From contig MFPL01000010.1 of NCBI GenBank assembly GCA_001784155.1, positions 1 through 41,661 of the forward strand: a stretch of DNA of 41,661 nt, in the 5' to 3' direction. The translations under genes and the position numbers were made by a program. Shown piece after piece: positions 7,039 to 14,878 of this stretch (position 1 is the stretch's first letter; the number at the start of each line of letters is the position of its first letter). Source of the stretch: Candidatus Levybacteria bacterium RIFCSPLOWO2_12_FULL_41_12 (lineage in GTDB: Bacteria; Patescibacteriota; Microgenomatia; Levybacterales; UBA12049). The notes below the pieces were generated by a model. The model did not search any database, was not told the origin of the DNA, and was given only the letters and a program-made list of their open reading frames with translations.

Positions 7039-7917
7039 ATGAGTAAAATTACAAAAGCTGTAATTCCGGCCGCAGGTTTTGGGACCCGTTTTCTTCCCCA
7101 GACCAAGGCAATGCCCAAGGAAATGCTGCCGATTGTAGACAAGCCCGTTATCCAGTATGTTGTGGAGGAAGCGGTAGCCTCCGGAATTAAGGATATAGTT
7201 ATAGTCACAGGAGCAATGAAGAGAGCTATAGAAGATCATTTCGATGCGCCAAATGCAGAGTTGATAAAAACCCTTGAAGCATCAGGCAAAACAGAGCTCT
7301 TAGAGGAAACTAAAAGGATTTCCGAGATGGCAAACTTCATCTATGTCAGACAAAAGGGCCCCTATGGAAATGGCACTCCGGTTCTTTCGGCAGAACCTGT
7401 TATAGAAGACGAACCCTTTGCGGTTATTTGGGGAGATGAGTTTATTTACAGTGATCCGCCCCGTCTTAAGCAAATGATTGACGTGCACGAAAAATATGGA
7501 GGAGTTGTAATTTCCGGCGTGAAAATAGAAAAAAAAGAGGATTTAAAGAGATATGGTATTGCAGAAATAGAGCCGGTTGAGGGAAATGTTTATAAGATCA
7601 AACAAATAGTGGAAAAGCCCGATCCGGAGAACGCCCCAAGCAATCTTGCTACACATGGAGCATATATTTTACCGCCTGAAATATTTGGAGCGCTTAAGGA
7701 GGTTGCACCTGGGCAGGGAGGAGAAATCTGGCTTGTTGATGCAATTAACCTTTTGAGAGACAGAGGAGTGCCAATTTACGCAGTAGAGATTCAAAACGGA
7801 AAATATTACGATACAGGAGATAAAATAGAATATATGAAAACAGTCGTTGAGCTTGCCCTAAAACATCCCGATATTAACGGAAAATTCAGGGAATTCCTCA
7901 AAAATCTTGATCTCTAA
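7039..7917 (+). CDS. galU: UTP-glucose-1-phosphate uridylyltransferase
   Basis: Makes UDP-glucose from UTP and glucose-1-phosphate, feeding glycan synthesis. The 292 residues match full-length GalU. The nucleotide-binding signature GFGTRFLPQTKAMPKEMLP lies near residues 13-31; VIWGDEF and GGEIWLVDAI regions bind sugar phosphate and metal. The gene diverges from secE with back-to-back promoters and overlaps the following PAP2 gene by one base. It probably supplies the glycosyltransferases and the GalT-like enzyme seen elsewhere in the window. Confidence 0.95.
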   Translation: MSKITKAVIPAAGFGTRFLPQTKAMPKEMLPIVDKPVIQYVVEEAVASGIKDIVIVTGAMKRAIEDHFDAPNAELIKTLEASGKTELLEETKRISEMANFIYVRQKGPYGNGTPVLSAEPVIEDEPFAVIWGDEFIYSDPPRLKQMIDVHEKYGGVVISGVKIEKKEDLKRYGIAEIEPVEGNVYKIKQIVEKPDPENAPSNLATHGAYILPPEIFGALKEVAPGQGGEIWLVDAINLLRDRGVPIYAVEIQNGKYYDTGDKIEYMKTVVELALKHPDINGKFREFLKNLDL

Positions 7918-8537
7918 TGAAAAAATCGCCATTCTGGGGGGTTTTTCTGCTTGCAGCTTTTCTAGTCTTATCAGTTTTCGTTTATTTAGAACTAAATTCC
8001 TTCGATCAGTCTGTGACTTCTTTCCTTCAGGCAAGTATCCCGCGCAGGCTGGATATTTTTTTCTCAATTTTTAGCATAATAGGAGTATTTGAAATATCAA
8101 CCATTGTTTTACTTCTTATTGTTTTATACTTCAAAAAGCTGAACAAACTTATTATATTGGCAGGATATGGAGCGGTTTTGGCAGTTGAGATGCTGTCTAA
8201 GTCTGCTATCGCTCAAATAGCACCTTCCATTGAGCTTCTCCGCACAAAAATATTCTTCTCTTTTCCAACAGGGGAGGTCTCAAGTGCTTTTTATGCATAT
8301 CCTTCGGGGCACGTGTCTCGCACTGCCTTTATCTCTATCATATTACTTCTGATTATCTGGAATTCTAGCCTCAAAAGAGAGCAGAAAATAGCTTTAGGAG
8401 TCTTGGTAATTGTATTTCTCGCGGTGATGACGTTGAGCCGAATTTATCTCGCCGAACACTGGGCAAGCGATGGAATAGGAGGAATACTTTTGGGAAGCGC
8501 GGTGGGTCTACTTGCATTTAATTTTAAGAAAGGTTAA
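7917..8537 (+). CDS. Membrane PAP2-family phosphatase
   Basis: Integral membrane lipid phosphatase of the PAP2 superfamily, of the kind that dephosphorylates undecaprenyl pyrophosphate or phosphatidic acid. About six hydrophobic segments are visible. Catalytic motif 2 is YPSGHVSRTAF (near residue 125) and motif 3 is SRIYLAEHWASD (near residue 173), i.e. S-R-x5-H-x3-D. The first motif (K-x6-R-P) is not clear, with only LLRTK near residue 105. The ATG overlaps the galU stop by one nucleotide, and the 3' end overlaps the convergent 2H-phosphoesterase gene by 14 nt. Recycling of lipid carrier for envelope glycans is a plausible role given galU next door. Confidence 0.85.
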   Translation: MKKSPFWGVFLLAAFLVLSVFVYLELNSFDQSVTSFLQASIPRRLDIFFSIFSIIGVFEISTIVLLLIVLYFKKLNKLIILAGYGAVLAVEMLSKSAIAQIAPSIELLRTKIFFSFPTGEVSSAFYAYPSGHVSRTAFISIILLLIIWNSSLKREQKIALGVLVIVFLAVMTLSRIYLAEHWASDGIGGILLGSAVGLLAFNFKKG

Positions 8538-9141
8538 ATTCTTCGAGAATTTCGTTTACAGTCCCGTGATCACCCACGTTGCCAATTATTATTTTGTTGG
8601 CAAGAAAGTTTAGCTCAGGAGTATTTTCAAGCATCTCCTCAGCTATCAAAGAATCTTCAGGGGTTTTGGCTCGGGTTATCGTTATGTGGGGTCTATACCT
8701 TGGTCCGATGAACATTGAGCCAAAGTTTCTAACGTCATCCTTGTCTTTCTTTAATCCCCAATCCAAATTCTTAAGAAAGGGGGGAATTAAGTCTTCTCTA
8801 AGAGGGTTTGCCCAAGCAATAATACGCTTTTGAAGATCAAACAAGTAAGGATCTTTCTGACTATCCCACGAAACGAAGCCATTATTTGCCCTTACTTTTT
8901 CTTGCTTTACTTCAAATTTAGATAAATGCTTTGCGAAATCCGAAACTCTTCTTAGGATTTTTTCAAAGTTTTTCTTTGGATAAGTAGCTTGGTAAATGGT
9001 GATGTGAGGGTAGAATTTACCGTCTTCTAGCGCAAATTCGGTCGAAATTTGTTGCGCAAGTTTTCTACTCAAATCTACCGCTTTGTCACGTACATCTTTC
9101 GGAGGAAGGATAGCAATGTTTATTGAAATGGCGGAATCCAT
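8524..9141 (-). CDS. 2H phosphoesterase (LigT / 2'-5' RNA ligase-like)
   Basis: Two H-x-T-x motifs define the 2H fold: PHITIYQ near residue 45 and PHITITR near residue 152. The pair forms the active site that opens 2',3'-cyclic phosphates or joins 2'-5' RNA ends. The protein is 205 residues, within the family range (180-220). It is convergent with the PAP2 gene, sharing 14 nt at the 3' ends. No RNA-repair partner is next to it, so the substrate (RNA, tRNA fragments or cyclic nucleotides) is open. Confidence 0.85.
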   Translation of the reverse strand: MDSAISINIAILPPKDVRDKAVDLSRKLAQQISTEFALEDGKFYPHITIYQATYPKKNFEKILRRVSDFAKHLSKFEVKQEKVRANNGFVSWDSQKDPYLFDLQKRIIAWANPLREDLIPPFLKNLDWGLKKDKDDVRNFGSMFIGPRYRPHITITRAKTPEDSLIAEEMLENTPELNFLANKIIIGNVGDHGTVNEILEEFNLS

Positions 9142-9208
9142 AGAGAAATTATATCAAAAAAGGGGAAGCAATTTGACATCTGCTTTATTTTGTGTCTTAA
9201 ATAAAGTA

Positions 9209-9512
9209 ATGGCCAGTCCTTTTGAAAAAGGACCACCTCATCATTCTGCCAGCGACATTGCCGCGATGTCTAAGGAACAGTTCCAAAGGTTTACGAGAGG
9301 ATTTGACAGACGGGAGCGAAGATTGGACATACGGGAAAACGGTCCAGGTCCAGATCTCCGATATCCCCTTCAGAGAACTAGGGAAAGCGTTAGGAGAAGT
9401 TCATCGAGACCCAATCAATAATTCTACTTTGAGAAGAAGTGGAGGACGAAGACCTCGCCTTTGTAGATTTTGTCTGCAGGCCTTAATCAACCATGTTGGG
9501 ATGAATTATTAA
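9209..9512 (+). pseudogene. Possible small gene split by a frameshift
   Basis: Two overlapping frames each look coding over part of this stretch. The first starts at ATG 9209 and gives MASPFEKGPPHHSASDIAAM and then a basic tail to a stop at 9421. The second frame gives VQVQISDIPFRELGKALGEV and ends at 9512 after a CRFC pair. A promoter-like TTGACA lies about 36 nt upstream of 9209. One reading is a single ~100-residue gene broken near 9300-9340 by a frameshift or a sequencing error. No family was recognised, and chance open frames remain possible. Confidence 0.3.
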
Positions 9513-9776
9513 TTATCGACTTTTAAAATATTCTTTTAACATTGTTACTAATGTTGTACGGCCTTTATTAGATTTTAAGTATATTTCTCTTCTTTTTGCA
9601 TCTTTCATATTCCTATATGCTTCGTAATGGATAAGTTTAAGTGGAATATAGTGTTTTGTAGAAGTAACTTTTCCTTGATTATGTTCTTTCAAACGAGATT
9701 TTACATCTTCTGAATAGCCTACGTAGATGAAGTTTTTTAGAGGATTATGAAGAACGTAGATGTAGTAGAATTTCAT
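9513..9776 (-). CDS. GIY-YIG domain nuclease-like protein (UvrC-N-like)
   Basis: A stand-alone 87-residue GIY-YIG domain. The two beta strands show as YYIYVLHN and FIYVGYSEDVKSRLKEHN, with the conserved Arg and His after the second strand; KRREIYLKS carries the family Glu. Such single-domain proteins are common in CPR genomes and are thought to be DNA nucleases of unknown role. Unlike the GIY-YIG gene at 30.9 kb, it lacks the 12-bp terminal inverted repeats. It ends next to the possibly frameshifted gene. Confidence 0.85.
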   Translation of the reverse strand: MKFYYIYVLHNPLKNFIYVGYSEDVKSRLKEHNQGKVTSTKHYIPLKLIHYEAYRNMKDAKRREIYLKSNKGRTTLVTMLKEYFKSR

Positions 9777-9800
9777 TGTAATTGCTCAGATGCCAGTCGG

Positions 9801-9927
9801 GAGGGATACCGTACGGTATCTCCCTCGGTATCCGGCTGCGACAGGTACAGGACTGCACCTGTCTGCGGTTCCATTCTCGCTTGCTTCTTTAAAAAAGGGC
9901 GAAGCAAGGTATCGAATGGTACCTTGC
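9801..9927. repeat. Cluster of four palindromes beside tRNA-Trp
   Basis: A perfect 16-bp palindrome GATACCGTACGGTATC (9805-9820); GACAGGT/ACCTGTC arms (9840-9863); CTTGCTTC/GAAGCAAG arms (9880-9908); and GCAAGGTATC/GGTACCTTGC (9904-9927, one mismatch) that touches the tRNA-Trp 3' end. No gene fits here. Confidence 0.65.
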
Positions 9928-9997
9928 AGGGGTAGAGGGAGTCGAACCCCCAGTCGCGGTTTTGGAGACCGCTGGTTTACCGTTAACCGATACCCCT
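9927..9997 (-). tRNA. tRNA-Trp (anticodon CCA)
   Basis: The minus strand folds into a cloverleaf: acceptor AGGGGTA/TACCCCT, D arm GGTT/AACC, anticodon stem GCGGT/ACCGC with loop CTCCAAA, T arm with TTCGACT loop. CCA is not encoded. Confidence 0.93.
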
Positions 9998-10014
9998 TCG
10001 TCTCCAATTATACC

Positions 10015-10188
10015 TTATTTGAGCTTATCTGTCTCTTTATGCTCGGTTACTTTTCTGCAGTGTTTACAGAACTTTTTAAGTAAAAGCTTTTCAAGAGTAT
10101 TTAGCTTGTTTCTGGTCTTAATGTAGTTAACGTTTTTGCAAACGCTGCATTTAAGTCCGAGTTTTGCTCTGTGTTCGCCTTTCGCCAT
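10015..10188 (-). CDS. rpmG: 50S ribosomal protein L33
   Basis: A 57-residue protein beginning MAKGEHRAKLGLKCSVCK and ending HKETDKLK. It has the zinc-type pattern CSVC...CKHC and the NYIKTRNK motif typical of L33. It is too short for a 60-residue ORF cut-off but clearly real. A strong Shine-Dalgarno AAGGAGG lies 6 nt before the ATG, unlike the leaderless starts of many neighbours. It sits between tRNA-Trp and tRNA-Thr on the same strand, matching the common bacterial tRNA-rpmG-secE neighbourhood. Confidence 0.93.
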   Translation of the reverse strand: MAKGEHRAKLGLKCSVCKNVNYIKTRNKLNTLEKLLLKKFCKHCRKVTEHKETDKLK

Positions 10189-10204
10189 ATGATTCCTCCT
10201 TTCG

Positions 10205-10278
10205 GAATAACTACTAACTTCTGACTTCTAACTACTAATTTTTAGCTGTTAGCAGTTATTAGTAAGTTGTTAGCGTAA
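10205..10278. repeat. Heptad palindrome between rpmG and tRNA-Thr
   Basis: Left arm units CTAACTT, CTGACTT, CTAACTA, CTAATTT; right arm TTAGCTG, TTAGCAG, TTATTAG, TAAGTTG, TTAG. The arms are complementary. Confidence 0.75.
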
Positions 10279-10283
10279 GCTTG

Positions 10284-10355
10284 AGCCTGGAGTGGGGATT
10301 GAACCCACGGTCTCTTCATTACCAATGAAGTGCTTTACCACTAAGCTATCCAGGC
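10284..10355 (-). tRNA. tRNA-Thr (anticodon GGT)
   Basis: Cloverleaf with acceptor GCCTGGA/TCCAGGC, anticodon stem CTTCA/TGAAG, loop TTGGTAA and a TTCAATC T loop. CCA is not encoded. Confidence 0.93.
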
Positions 10356-10395
10356 GCTTTGGCGGACAGGCAATAACTCGCTCGGACTTTATCCG

Positions 10396-10436
10396 CCCCC
10401 GCCTGCAATGCCTTCGGCAAGCCGATGGCGGGCAGG
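10396..10436. repeat. REP-like palindrome, family 2, copy 1
   Basis: GC-rich element starting CCCCCGCCTGCAATGCC and ending GCCGATGGCGGGCAGG. It shares its frame with elements at 33308-33348 and, on the other strand, 33103-33135 inside topA. It lies between tRNA-Thr and tRNA-Tyr. Confidence 0.6.
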
Positions 10437-10509
10437 TCTGGCGGAACTGTTTACCCCGCCCAGCGAGGAGCCACGTCGGCCTGGTGCTTGCACTGAGCCA
10501 TGTCGAATG

Positions 10510-10594
10510 TGCTGGGGAAGAGATTTGCACTCCTGTAGCCCTTGCGGGCGCCTGGTCTACAGCCAGGTGCGATTGACTGCTCCGCCACCCCAGC
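10510..10594 (-). tRNA. tRNA-Tyr (anticodon GTA)
   Basis: Class II tRNA with a long variable arm (CCCGCAAGGG region). Acceptor GCTGGGG/CCCCAGC, anticodon stem CCTGG/CCAGG with loop CTGTAGA. 85 nt. Confidence 0.92.
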
Positions 10595-10683
10595 AATTTT
10601 GAACAAAATTGCACTCAAAACTGAATACTAAAAGCTTAAATTTTCTTTCAGTTTTCAGCTTTCTGTCTTAAGCTATTTGTGAG

Positions 10684-10920
10684 CCGACTGGTCCGATGCT
10701 CATCGAACCGACCTGCTGTTTATCCCAGAAAAACTTGCTTGCTAGAGCCGAAGGTGGGATTCGAACCCACGACTTGCTGTTTACAAAACAGCTACTCTAC
10801 CACTGAGTTACTTCGGCAAGCTTAGTTTTACGGGATCCCGCAGTTCTAATCAAATTTTAACAAATTTGGCAAGATACTGCTGGGACAAAATAGCTGCCCC
10901 GCCACTGAGCTAAGTCGGCC
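10684..10920 (-). pseudogene. Interrupted tRNA-Thr-like gene: two halves flanking an intact tRNA
   Basis: A 5' half (10920 down to about 10885) reads GCCGACTTAGCTCAGTGG then GCTATTTTGT. A 3' half (about 10728 down to 10684) reads AAACAGC...GGTCGGTTCGATGAGC and ends AGTCGGC. The acceptor arms GCCGACT/AGTCGGC pair perfectly, and joining at the anticodon loop would restore loop TTTGTAA (anticodon TGT). The T arm carries a small extra palindrome, so it looks degenerate. The ~155 nt between the halves contain intact tRNA-Thr(UGU). It is either a broken duplicate or an intron-split tRNA. Confidence 0.5.
10746..10817 (-). tRNA. tRNA-Thr (anticodon TGT)
   Basis: Cloverleaf with acceptor GCCGAAG/CTTCGGC, anticodon stem GCTGT/ACAGC, loop TTTGTAA and TTCGAAT T loop. 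It lies between the two halves of a related broken tRNA. Confidence 0.93.
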
Positions 10921-10989
10921 TGAGGTAATTTTACCAGAGAAGAGGAGTAGAGGCAACAAAAACTACAATAAAAACTAGTAACTAGTTGC

Positions 10990-11215
10990 TATTAACTGAA
11001 TCGAATAAATTCGTCTTTGATACCGAGTACGGTTAAAGTTTTCCCTAAAGTAAAATTAGGAAGGCTGCCTACACAGACACGTCCGTGAAGGACCTAGCCC
11101 TTTTTCCTCTCACCACAAGTGGCAAGGGATACCTTTAGAGATTTGAATTTGTAGAGAAAAATCTTCAAACCACCTCTAATATCAAAGAACAGATCCAGTA
11201 TACCATACTGGATCA
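10990..11215. ncRNA. Unassigned structured stretch, possible non-coding RNA
   Basis: About 300 nt without a credible gene beside the tRNA cluster. Visible pairings: CCTAA/TTAGG (11043-11060), CACG/CGTG, and TTAGAG/CTCTAA with TTTGAA/TTCAAA inside it (near 11134-11179). A perfect hairpin GATCCAGTAT-ACC-ATACTGGATC lies at 11192-11214. I looked for tmRNA, RNase P and SRP RNA signatures on both strands and found none. The strand is not determined. Confidence 0.25.
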
Positions 11216-11216
11216 A

Positions 11217-11245
11217 CGACTGACTACTAATTACTAACTTCTAAA
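11217..11245. repeat. Single-arm heptad repeat
   Basis: Units CTGACTA, CTAATTA, CTAACTT, CTAAAGG just downstream of the four-helix-bundle gene and reaching into its stop codon. Confidence 0.5.
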
Positions 11246-11600
11246 GGCGATTTTTTAGATACTTTGAAAGGCCTCCTAGTTGTTTTGACACAGACTCATA
11301 TTCTTTTTCAAAATTGGAAAATTTAGCTTCAGTTATAAGCTTCAGATCTTTTGCAATTTCTATGCAAGTTATCGTTTCATCAACAGACCCCAAAGCTGTA
11401 GCAATGAACCTGTTAAAGTCTTTGTCAGACTGTTTTGATGACCCTTCCGCTATGTTTAGAACAACAGAAAGAGAGCTTCTTCTGACTTGATCTGCAAGAT
11501 AGTAATACTTATTTGGAAAATTTCCTGTGAGAATAATTACCTCCTTATGGAGCCTTTTAGAATCTTGAAATACCGGAAACTTTCTAAACCTAAACACCAC
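11241..11600 (-). CDS. Four-helix-bundle protein (23S rRNA-intervening-sequence protein family)
   Basis: 119 residues of the IVP/four-helix family: FPVFQDSKRLHKEVIILT, then FPNKYYYLADQVRRSSLSVV, NIAEGSSKQSDKDFNRFI and a C-terminal helix pair. The conserved patterns QVRRSS and NIAEG are present. The family is named for ORFs found in 23S rRNA insertions but is often free-standing in CPR genomes; its function is not known. Two GTG codons open the frame; the first, at 11600, lies exactly six bases after an extended -10 (TGTTATACT), so a leaderless GTG start is likely. A paralogue lies at 20242-20607. Confidence 0.85.
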   Translation of the reverse strand: MVFRFRKFPVFQDSKRLHKEVIILTGNFPNKYYYLADQVRRSSLSVVLNIAEGSSKQSDKDFNRFIATALGSVDETITCIEIAKDLKLITEAKFSNFEKEYESVSKQLGGLSKYLKNRL

Positions 11601-11606
11601 GTGTTT

Positions 11607-11612
11607 AGTATA
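11607..11612 (-). promoter_or_regulatory. Extended -10 box of the four-helix-bundle gene
   Basis: Minus strand TG-T-TATACT followed by six bases and then GTG. No clear -35; the heptad repeat lies where it would be. Confidence 0.5.
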
Positions 11613-11706
11613 ACATGACTTCTAACTTCTAACTTCTGACAACTGATAGCGAAGTTCTTATCTTAGCAGCTAGTGATTAGCAGTGAGTAGTTAGATGTCA
11701 GCTGTT
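11612..11706. repeat. Heptad palindrome upstream of the four-helix-bundle gene
   Basis: Left arm CTAACTT, CTAACTT, CTGACAA, CTGATAG; right arm TTAGCAG, CTAGTGA, TTAGCAG, TGAGTAG, TTAGATG. It ends a few bases from the 3' end of the surface-protein gene. Confidence 0.7.
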
Positions 11707-11710
11707 GTTC

Positions 11711-14700
11711 CTACGGTGCGACTTCTTTCCAGATGTAGCTTGGAACCTTAAGGATCCCGGGCGAGGAAAGAATAAGCCTTGGGTTTATTTTTACAGATAA
11801 GGCGGGACATTTATTAAGATTTGCGCAAAGCGATCTATCAAGAATTACCCCTCCCCCCGACAAACCACCGTTAGCTATTATACTGCCTTCGATATTTAGC
11901 CTTTTATCATCCTGAGCAGGGCAATTTTTGTAGCTTTCTATTATAAAGTTTCGGTCTGCAGAATAGAATCCTTTGAGATTTGCAGTTGAAGACTCAGGGT
12001 CAGATTCCCCCACATTTGGCAGAACTCTTATATCGGCTCCTGATGCAAATAATGCATTGGAATTATTTCCTACCCATATCTCTTTCCCTATGGTTATCTC
12101 GCCTGATGCGAGGATAACATAGTTATTTATATTTGAAGCAGTTCCGTCGGAGAATGTAAATCTTCCGGAGCCTGTTATATTTAGAGGCCCGTTAACTACA
12201 TACACTCCTTCAGGAATACTGCTTGAAAGATTACAATTTGCTGTTGTTCCTCCCGCCCCGCAATAATTAACAGGGGAGGTAAGGCTTTTCTCCTCAAGTT
12301 TTGCCTGTCTGACGTTTGCCAGAATGTAGCCATATCTGGTTCTTATGGTTCTTGGAATAACAGGTGCGAATGGCTCTCCGGAGGAGAGTCTATCCACATT
12401 TAAGATATTTGGATTTAAAGTAGCAGAACTGCCGAAATTAGACGGATTATCGCCTGAATACACCACTCCTGCGTCACTTGTAGGCGTTGAAATTACAGGG
12501 GATGAGGTATCGCAGCCGCCGGGCGGATCCGGAGGTAGCTCACAATCATAGCCCGAATCCATTCTTATGCTTCCGCCGGCCGCCTGAATGCAAGATCTTG
12601 AATTGTTAATTCCAAAATTAAGATCCTGTACTCCTTGAGAGCCCGTGCATGTCGCGATCGAATCTCCCGTGTCTGCCTGAACATTGCAGGGAAGGCTTAC
12701 TCCCGGGTAGCTGTTTCCCCCCCCAGGATGAGTGAATCTATAGCCCGAAGGAATGTTTGTATAGGTCACAGTGTATGTTCCGGAAGGAAGACTTGATATT
12801 GTATACGCTCCGCCTGAAACTGTGGCGTTATATGTGTTGCCTGTGGAGCTGGTAGCTAGAACCGCTACCGATGTTTCGGTATAGTTATTCTCTCCGGTAT
12901 CTTTGTCTCCGTCCTGATTATCATCGACAAAAACATTTCCTGTAACTGTATATGTGGCCGTAGCCGGCCTTATGCCGAAATTGTTTGTCCTATTCTGATT
13001 AAGATTAATATTGGTTATATCACAATTATTTCCGGTAGTGCATTCAAATCCCTGCGGAATAACAAGTCTTACTCTATAGTTATTTCCTTGCTCCAGGTTA
13101 AAGAACCGATAACTTCCGTTTCCTCCTACGGCATTGATTCTTTGAGTATTTACGCTTTCCTTATTAGTGCTTCCTTGACAGTCAACAGCATTATCAGCAA
13201 GAGATGGATCCCGCCACTTTTCGATAGTGTAGCCGTTTAGGTAATTCTCACCTGCGTTTCTGACTCCGTTTCCGTTATTGTCTCTAAACACTCTTCCTCG
13301 AAGCTCACGCGCAGTTCCACAAGCTGCGCAATTGGCGCCGGAGGCTGTTGTGATGGTTCGTCTCGTGCTCCAACCTGATGCTCCGCCTGAGTTCCTAGCC
13401 CGTACCTGGTAATAATAGGCCGTTGAAACTGGAAGGCCCGTTATGCTATAAGAATTCGAAGTTGTAGTAGAAGGCCTAGTCCAGGTTCCTACTCCCGTAC
13501 CTTGATTGGTCCTCCTATATCTTACCTGGTAATCACTAGCGCCTGATACAGCGCTCCATGAGATATCAATTCGTGAAACAGTACTGGATGTGCACTGTGA
13601 AGTTGCCGAAGGATTTGGTGTATTAGGTGGGGGATTAGGGGCGCAAGTGCTTTGACTCTGAGTTGTGGCAGATACGGTGTTGCTGTAGCTGGAATTACCA
13701 GCGGTATTTTTGGCTCTTACCTGAAAATCGTAAGATGTGCCAAATCCAAGTCCGGTAATATTTCTTTGGGTATTAGTTGTATTTACGGGATTAGTCCATG
13801 CAGAGCTATCTAAAGCCGAGCGCTTGTATCGCACGTCATAAGAAGTGGCACCGGTCACTGCATTCCAGTTGACAAGAACCTGCGTTGATGTGCTATTTGT
13901 ACAGGACGCCGCCGCAGTCACATTCGTAGGAACATTTGGCACACTTACGCCGCAACTAGGACAAGTATTATCATTAGTTAAGGTACACCAATTTCTTACA
14001 GACTTGGAATAGTCACAACTCATTCTTTGGCAACTGTTATTGCATGAGCCTGAATTTACAGAGCATTCATCCAGAAACCCACCTTTTATACAATCACCCG
14101 ACGTATTAACAGAAGTAGGACATATGTCGCTCCATCCTATACTGTTATCATTATCATTTCCTAGATCCTTGTTGGCTCCGCCGCAGCCTCTATAAATTGG
14201 ATCGCTTGTTAGATTTGTCTTGCATGTTATGTTTACGGGAGAAAGTTCATAAAATGTATAAAAATCGCAAGTATCCGTTTCGCATTCTTTTGATGTTGTT
14301 TTGCTTATTACCACTACATCAGGATTAGGATCAACACACGAGCTCCGCCACTCTAGCTTATCACTGGAATTTTTCTGATTGGGTACGGTCTGCCATGAGG
14401 CGAAGGATGAGCCGTTAGGAGGAACCCACGGATTATGAGAGCCGAGAGAATTATACTTGGCATTGGCTCCAATTCCTGATTTATATTTTAAGTATTGAAT
14501 GTGGACTTGCCAGTTTATATAAGTATTGCTATTTTTTAATTCAACGGAGGAATAAGAATTACCCTCTATTTGAGTGCAGTTACTCGCTGCGGCACTTTGG
14601 CAGCGCGATTCTCCGCAGGAGGGATGGGCACAGTCTCTAGTCTGGTATCTTCTGTCATCAGCGCAAGTCCCTCCCCCGCATGTACCGGTGCTCCATGAGC

Positions 14701-14878
14701 CGCAATTGCAAGTTTTGCACAAGCCAGCCGTATTGCAGTAGAATCCGGCTCCGCAGTCTGCGGAACCAGGAGTGCATTCTTGTTCTGCTCCCAAAGCTTT
14801 TTGGGGGAATTGGAATGTGAGAGCAGAGAGAAAAACAAACAAAAAAAAGGCTATTTTGCAGAATTGAAATTTGTTCAT
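11711..14878 (-). CDS. Large secreted surface protein with FN3 and SdrD/Cna-B-type domains
   Basis: 1055 residues. A signal peptide spans residues 1-30 (KIAFFLFVFLSALTF, cleavage near ALGA). A Cys-rich segment follows (about 35-95, many CxxC/CNC patterns), then an unassigned region with further Cys. Two fibronectin type III repeats lie near 310-405 and 420-510 (TSYDVRYKRS; SDYQVRYRRT). Two SdrD-B/Cna-B-like domains follow near 520-635 (GRVFRDNNGNGVRNAGEN) and 640-740 (GNVFVDDNQDGDKDTGEN), whose DNNGNG loops suggest calcium binding. The last ~280 residues are beta-rich. No LPXTG or C-terminal membrane span was seen, so retention must be by another route. Its ATG overlaps the upstream gene by 4 nt. 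Probable role: cell surface adhesion or an external fibre. Confidence 0.8.
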   Translation of the reverse strand: MNKFQFCKIAFFLFVFLSALTFQFPQKALGAEQECTPGSADCGAGFYCNTAGLCKTCNCGSWSTGTCGGGTCADDRRYQTRDCAHPSCGESRCQSAAASNCTQIEGNSYSSVELKNSNTYINWQVHIQYLKYKSGIGANAKYNSLGSHNPWVPPNGSSFASWQTVPNQKNSSDKLEWRSSCVDPNPDVVVISKTTSKECETDTCDFYTFYELSPVNITCKTNLTSDPIYRGCGGANKDLGNDNDNSIGWSDICPTSVNTSGDCIKGGFLDECSVNSGSCNNSCQRMSCDYSKSVRNWCTLTNDNTCPSCGVSVPNVPTNVTAAASCTNSTSTQVLVNWNAVTGATSYDVRYKRSALDSSAWTNPVNTTNTQRNITGLGFGTSYDFQVRAKNTAGNSSYSNTVSATTQSQSTCAPNPPPNTPNPSATSQCTSSTVSRIDISWSAVSGASDYQVRYRRTNQGTGVGTWTRPSTTTSNSYSITGLPVSTAYYYQVRARNSGGASGWSTRRTITTASGANCAACGTARELRGRVFRDNNGNGVRNAGENYLNGYTIEKWRDPSLADNAVDCQGSTNKESVNTQRINAVGGNGSYRFFNLEQGNNYRVRLVIPQGFECTTGNNCDITNINLNQNRTNNFGIRPATATYTVTGNVFVDDNQDGDKDTGENNYTETSVAVLATSSTGNTYNATVSGGAYTISSLPSGTYTVTYTNIPSGYRFTHPGGGNSYPGVSLPCNVQADTGDSIATCTGSQGVQDLNFGINNSRSCIQAAGGSIRMDSGYDCELPPDPPGGCDTSSPVISTPTSDAGVVYSGDNPSNFGSSATLNPNILNVDRLSSGEPFAPVIPRTIRTRYGYILANVRQAKLEEKSLTSPVNYCGAGGTTANCNLSSSIPEGVYVVNGPLNITGSGRFTFSDGTASNINNYVILASGEITIGKEIWVGNNSNALFASGADIRVLPNVGESDPESSTANLKGFYSADRNFIIESYKNCPAQDDKRLNIEGSIIANGGLSGGGVILDRSLCANLNKCPALSVKINPRLILSSPGILKVPSYIWKEVAP

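Noticed and set aside
9786-10083. Open frames of 62-97 residues on both strands around tRNA-Trp
   Set aside because: They run through the tRNA and the palindromes and resemble no protein; L33 on the minus strand explains the rest.
10270-10614. Open frames over the tRNA-Thr and tRNA-Tyr genes
   Set aside because: Shadow frames of two well-folding tRNAs and a GC-rich repeat.
10930-11240. tmRNA, RNase P RNA or SRP RNA in the gap after the tRNA cluster
   Set aside because: None of the diagnostic core sequences could be found on either strand.
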